In this document: piece after piece, positions 62,102 to 64,000 of the stretch
Numbering within the stretch: position 1 is the first letter of the stretch
Layout of the letters: each line of letters opens with the position of its first letter
Source: Fratercula arctica
Taxonomy: Eukaryota > Chordata > Aves > Charadriiformes > Alcidae
Direction: 5' to 3'
DNA: 64,000 bases
Assembly (NCBI GenBank): GCA_947846985.1
Contig: CANTUZ010000002.1
Span: forward strand, 154,809,889 to 154,873,888
The notes under the pieces: model-generated
What the model was told of the DNA's origin: nothing
The model's input: only the letters and a program-made list of their open reading frames with translations
The model's database searches: none
Position numbers and translations under genes: made by a program

Positions 62102-64000
62102 CTGTTATCCAGATATGAAATTCATCATGCATTAACTGCAGGTGTAGCAAAATTATATCAAAGTCTGTCCACATCCGTCAGTGGTCATACCGTCCTGAAC
62201 GTGGTGGTGCTGCTGCTCTTTCATTGCCTGGCAATTGGAATACAGAAAGTGTCCTTTGGCAGCACATCTATGGTGATCCATCTATTCCCCTTTTTGGATG
62301 ATTTGTGAGGTGAAAAACTAGAGAGAATTTGTGAACACAAAATTGCACCAACGTGTTTCCCCGCTATTATAGGATACCCACCAGGTAGCCAATGTGGAAA
62401 CACCATGGGCTGGTCAATGGCAAGGGAGGACAGCAGAGAGCCAAGTTAGTCACAGTCCAAGAGGAGCCCCTGCTGATCACTGAAGGAATTGCAGTGAGTA
62501 TTGATGCAAAATTTGGGTGGTTTTCACCCAGACAGACAGAGAAACTGTGTTAATGTGAATTGAAAACAAACAGAAAAAAGAAGACTCAAAAGCAGCTGAG
62601 AATGAAAAACTAAAATGGACTCAGTGAAACATGCGTTCAATTTCAGTTGGTTTTGCAATGGATATTTTTACAATTGGGAATATCTGAATATTGTTTTGTC
62701 GAAGTGCGTTCTTTTAAAAACATAATCAAGAAAACATACATGCTCTTGTGGTTTATTGTTATTCACCTCCATTAATCACCCAAAATAAATACCACTTAGC
62801 AGACGGACACAATAGACTAAAAGATTGGCATGAACCTTTGATGATTTCGTGAAGATGGACAGCAAAAGGCATCGAGGCATCATAATCCATACACAATATA
62901 TAACAGGTTAAAATTCAATCAGATGTTTGATTTGGGGCCTAAGAAGTGTTAAGACTTACTAATAATCTGAGCAGGATGGGCAATGCATTATGCACCCTGC
63001 CCAGAGAGTGGAGATCAAAAATGAAGATAAAGTGACCTCCCCAATGCTTTTGCTAATATAAATTTATAGCATTTAACTTCTTCTGACACACACAGCCATG
63101 GCACCTACATTCTAGGACACGTGCCATGCACTCACAGCACTGTCATCAAAAAGGAGTATCTCTGCAGCTCACACTGTTCTTGCTGTGCATGCTCCTACTG
63201 GCATAAAGTAAAAGATGAAGTTGCAGATGGGAAGCAGAGCACCCTTCTCCTCTCAAGAGGAGAATACAAGTTGCAACTTAGCCAGGATGTAGAGATTTGA
63301 AGTTTTTGCAAAATGCCAAGAGATCTTTTACAAACACAAATAGTCAGGGCTCTCTTTTATCTCTGGTATGTTAGCTGGGAACTCCATCAGCTTTACACTT
63401 TCGGTGCCAGTCAGTGCAGAAAGAATGCTACTGCTAAATCACCCACCCCCTTCCAGAAGCCCCTACTCTGTTCCCTACGGACCGGAGTCTTACCTCACTT
63501 GACTTAACTCCGATTTGTCTCTCCTGGTGGTAGTGTGAGCACAAACACATAAAGCTGGTAGGGTTTAATAGCACACAACATTTCTTCCAAAATCTCAGTC
63601 TCATTGCACACTACTCCAAACAACAGCGTTAAAAAATCTCTGACTATGCAAGGACCAGGGCACTCTTTCAGTAGTGGTATTGTCTGCACCAAGTCTTCTC
63701 AAAACATTGCAGATGTCACTGTGTCATTTTTCTAAGGTTGGAATATATCGGAAAATTATCATCAAAACAGTCTGTGTTTGGAAGCTTTAGTTCAGGGAAG
63801 GAAAAATATCAAAATCAAACAAATTTGCTTGTAAAATTGAATTAATTTTCCTGCAAGAAAAATTAGTAGGTTTAGTAAAAGTTAAAGTTAAAAAAGTTTC
63901 ATTGTGGAAAAAACTTGAAATTTCACTAGAGAATTTTCCATAGTGATATACTGTACTACCACTGCTCATGTATCACAATACAACAGAAAAGCTTAAAGCT

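Larger units (their letters stand above)
57761..64000. other. Unique AT-rich non-coding sequence, no gene seen
   Basis: No gene or interspersed repeat is recognisable. Contents seen are a 16-bp palindrome (58021-58036), a short TTTTAGGATG direct repeat (58141-58161) and two T-rich tracts. Open frames are under 120 codons. Confidence 0.5.

Noticed and set aside
1..64000. Many short open frames on all six frames as candidate genes
   Set aside because: They overlap on both strands, lack recognisable domains and fit chance expectation for 64 kb. Only frames with CR1 motifs were kept, as repeat remnants.
1..64000. CRISPR array, phage, plasmid or bacterial defence system
   Set aside because: No spaced direct repeats, operons or ribosome-binding-site-led genes are present. 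The CR1 and LTR content points to a bird nuclear genome.

Overview
The window looks like non-coding DNA from a bird genome, probably intergenic or a large intron. The main evidence is its interspersed repeats. Several copies of the CR1 LINE are present, some ending in the diagnostic ATTCTATGA-type 3' tail and several with recognisable ORF2 endonuclease, reverse-transcriptase or C-terminal sequence. There are also two avian-type retroviral LTRs in or around CR1 sequence, and no Alu, B1 or other mammalian SINE was seen. The rest is AT-leaning unique sequence with scattered homopolymers and microsatellites. I found no host exon, tRNA, rRNA, CRISPR array, operon or bacterial feature. The open frames outside the repeats are short, unfamiliar, and about what chance gives in 64 kb.

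Layout. Positions 1-12560 are mostly unique sequence, with a perfect 42-bp tandem duplication (310-393), a hairpin (826-850), two weak CR1 tails (about 1905 and 3440) and a G-rich run (7064-7087). Positions 12566-15090 form the densest repeat block: a decaying pentamer microsatellite, then a roughly 1.65-kb minus-strand CR1 ORF2 relic split by a 599-bp solo LTR. That LTR is flanked by a perfect 5-bp target duplication (ACCAG). Positions 18362-19958 hold two CR1 copies pointing tail to tail. Positions 19960-36490 are mostly unique, with microsatellites, a short CR1 tail (28402-28535) and an AT-rich block with homeodomain-type cores (29640-30130). Positions 36500-37464 are a second avian LTR whose middle is occupied by an oppositely oriented CR1 endonuclease fragment. 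Positions 37465-64000 are again mostly unique, with a G-quadruplex-type motif (42839-42864), an old CR1/L3-type copy resembling those of turtles (49465-49840), two CpG-rich patches (47521-48420 and 57440-57760) and several long homopolymers.

No genes work together here. The biology visible is the history of retrotransposon insertion, nesting and decay, plus a few candidate regulatory patches that can only be proposed from base composition. I did not find a new biological system in this window.
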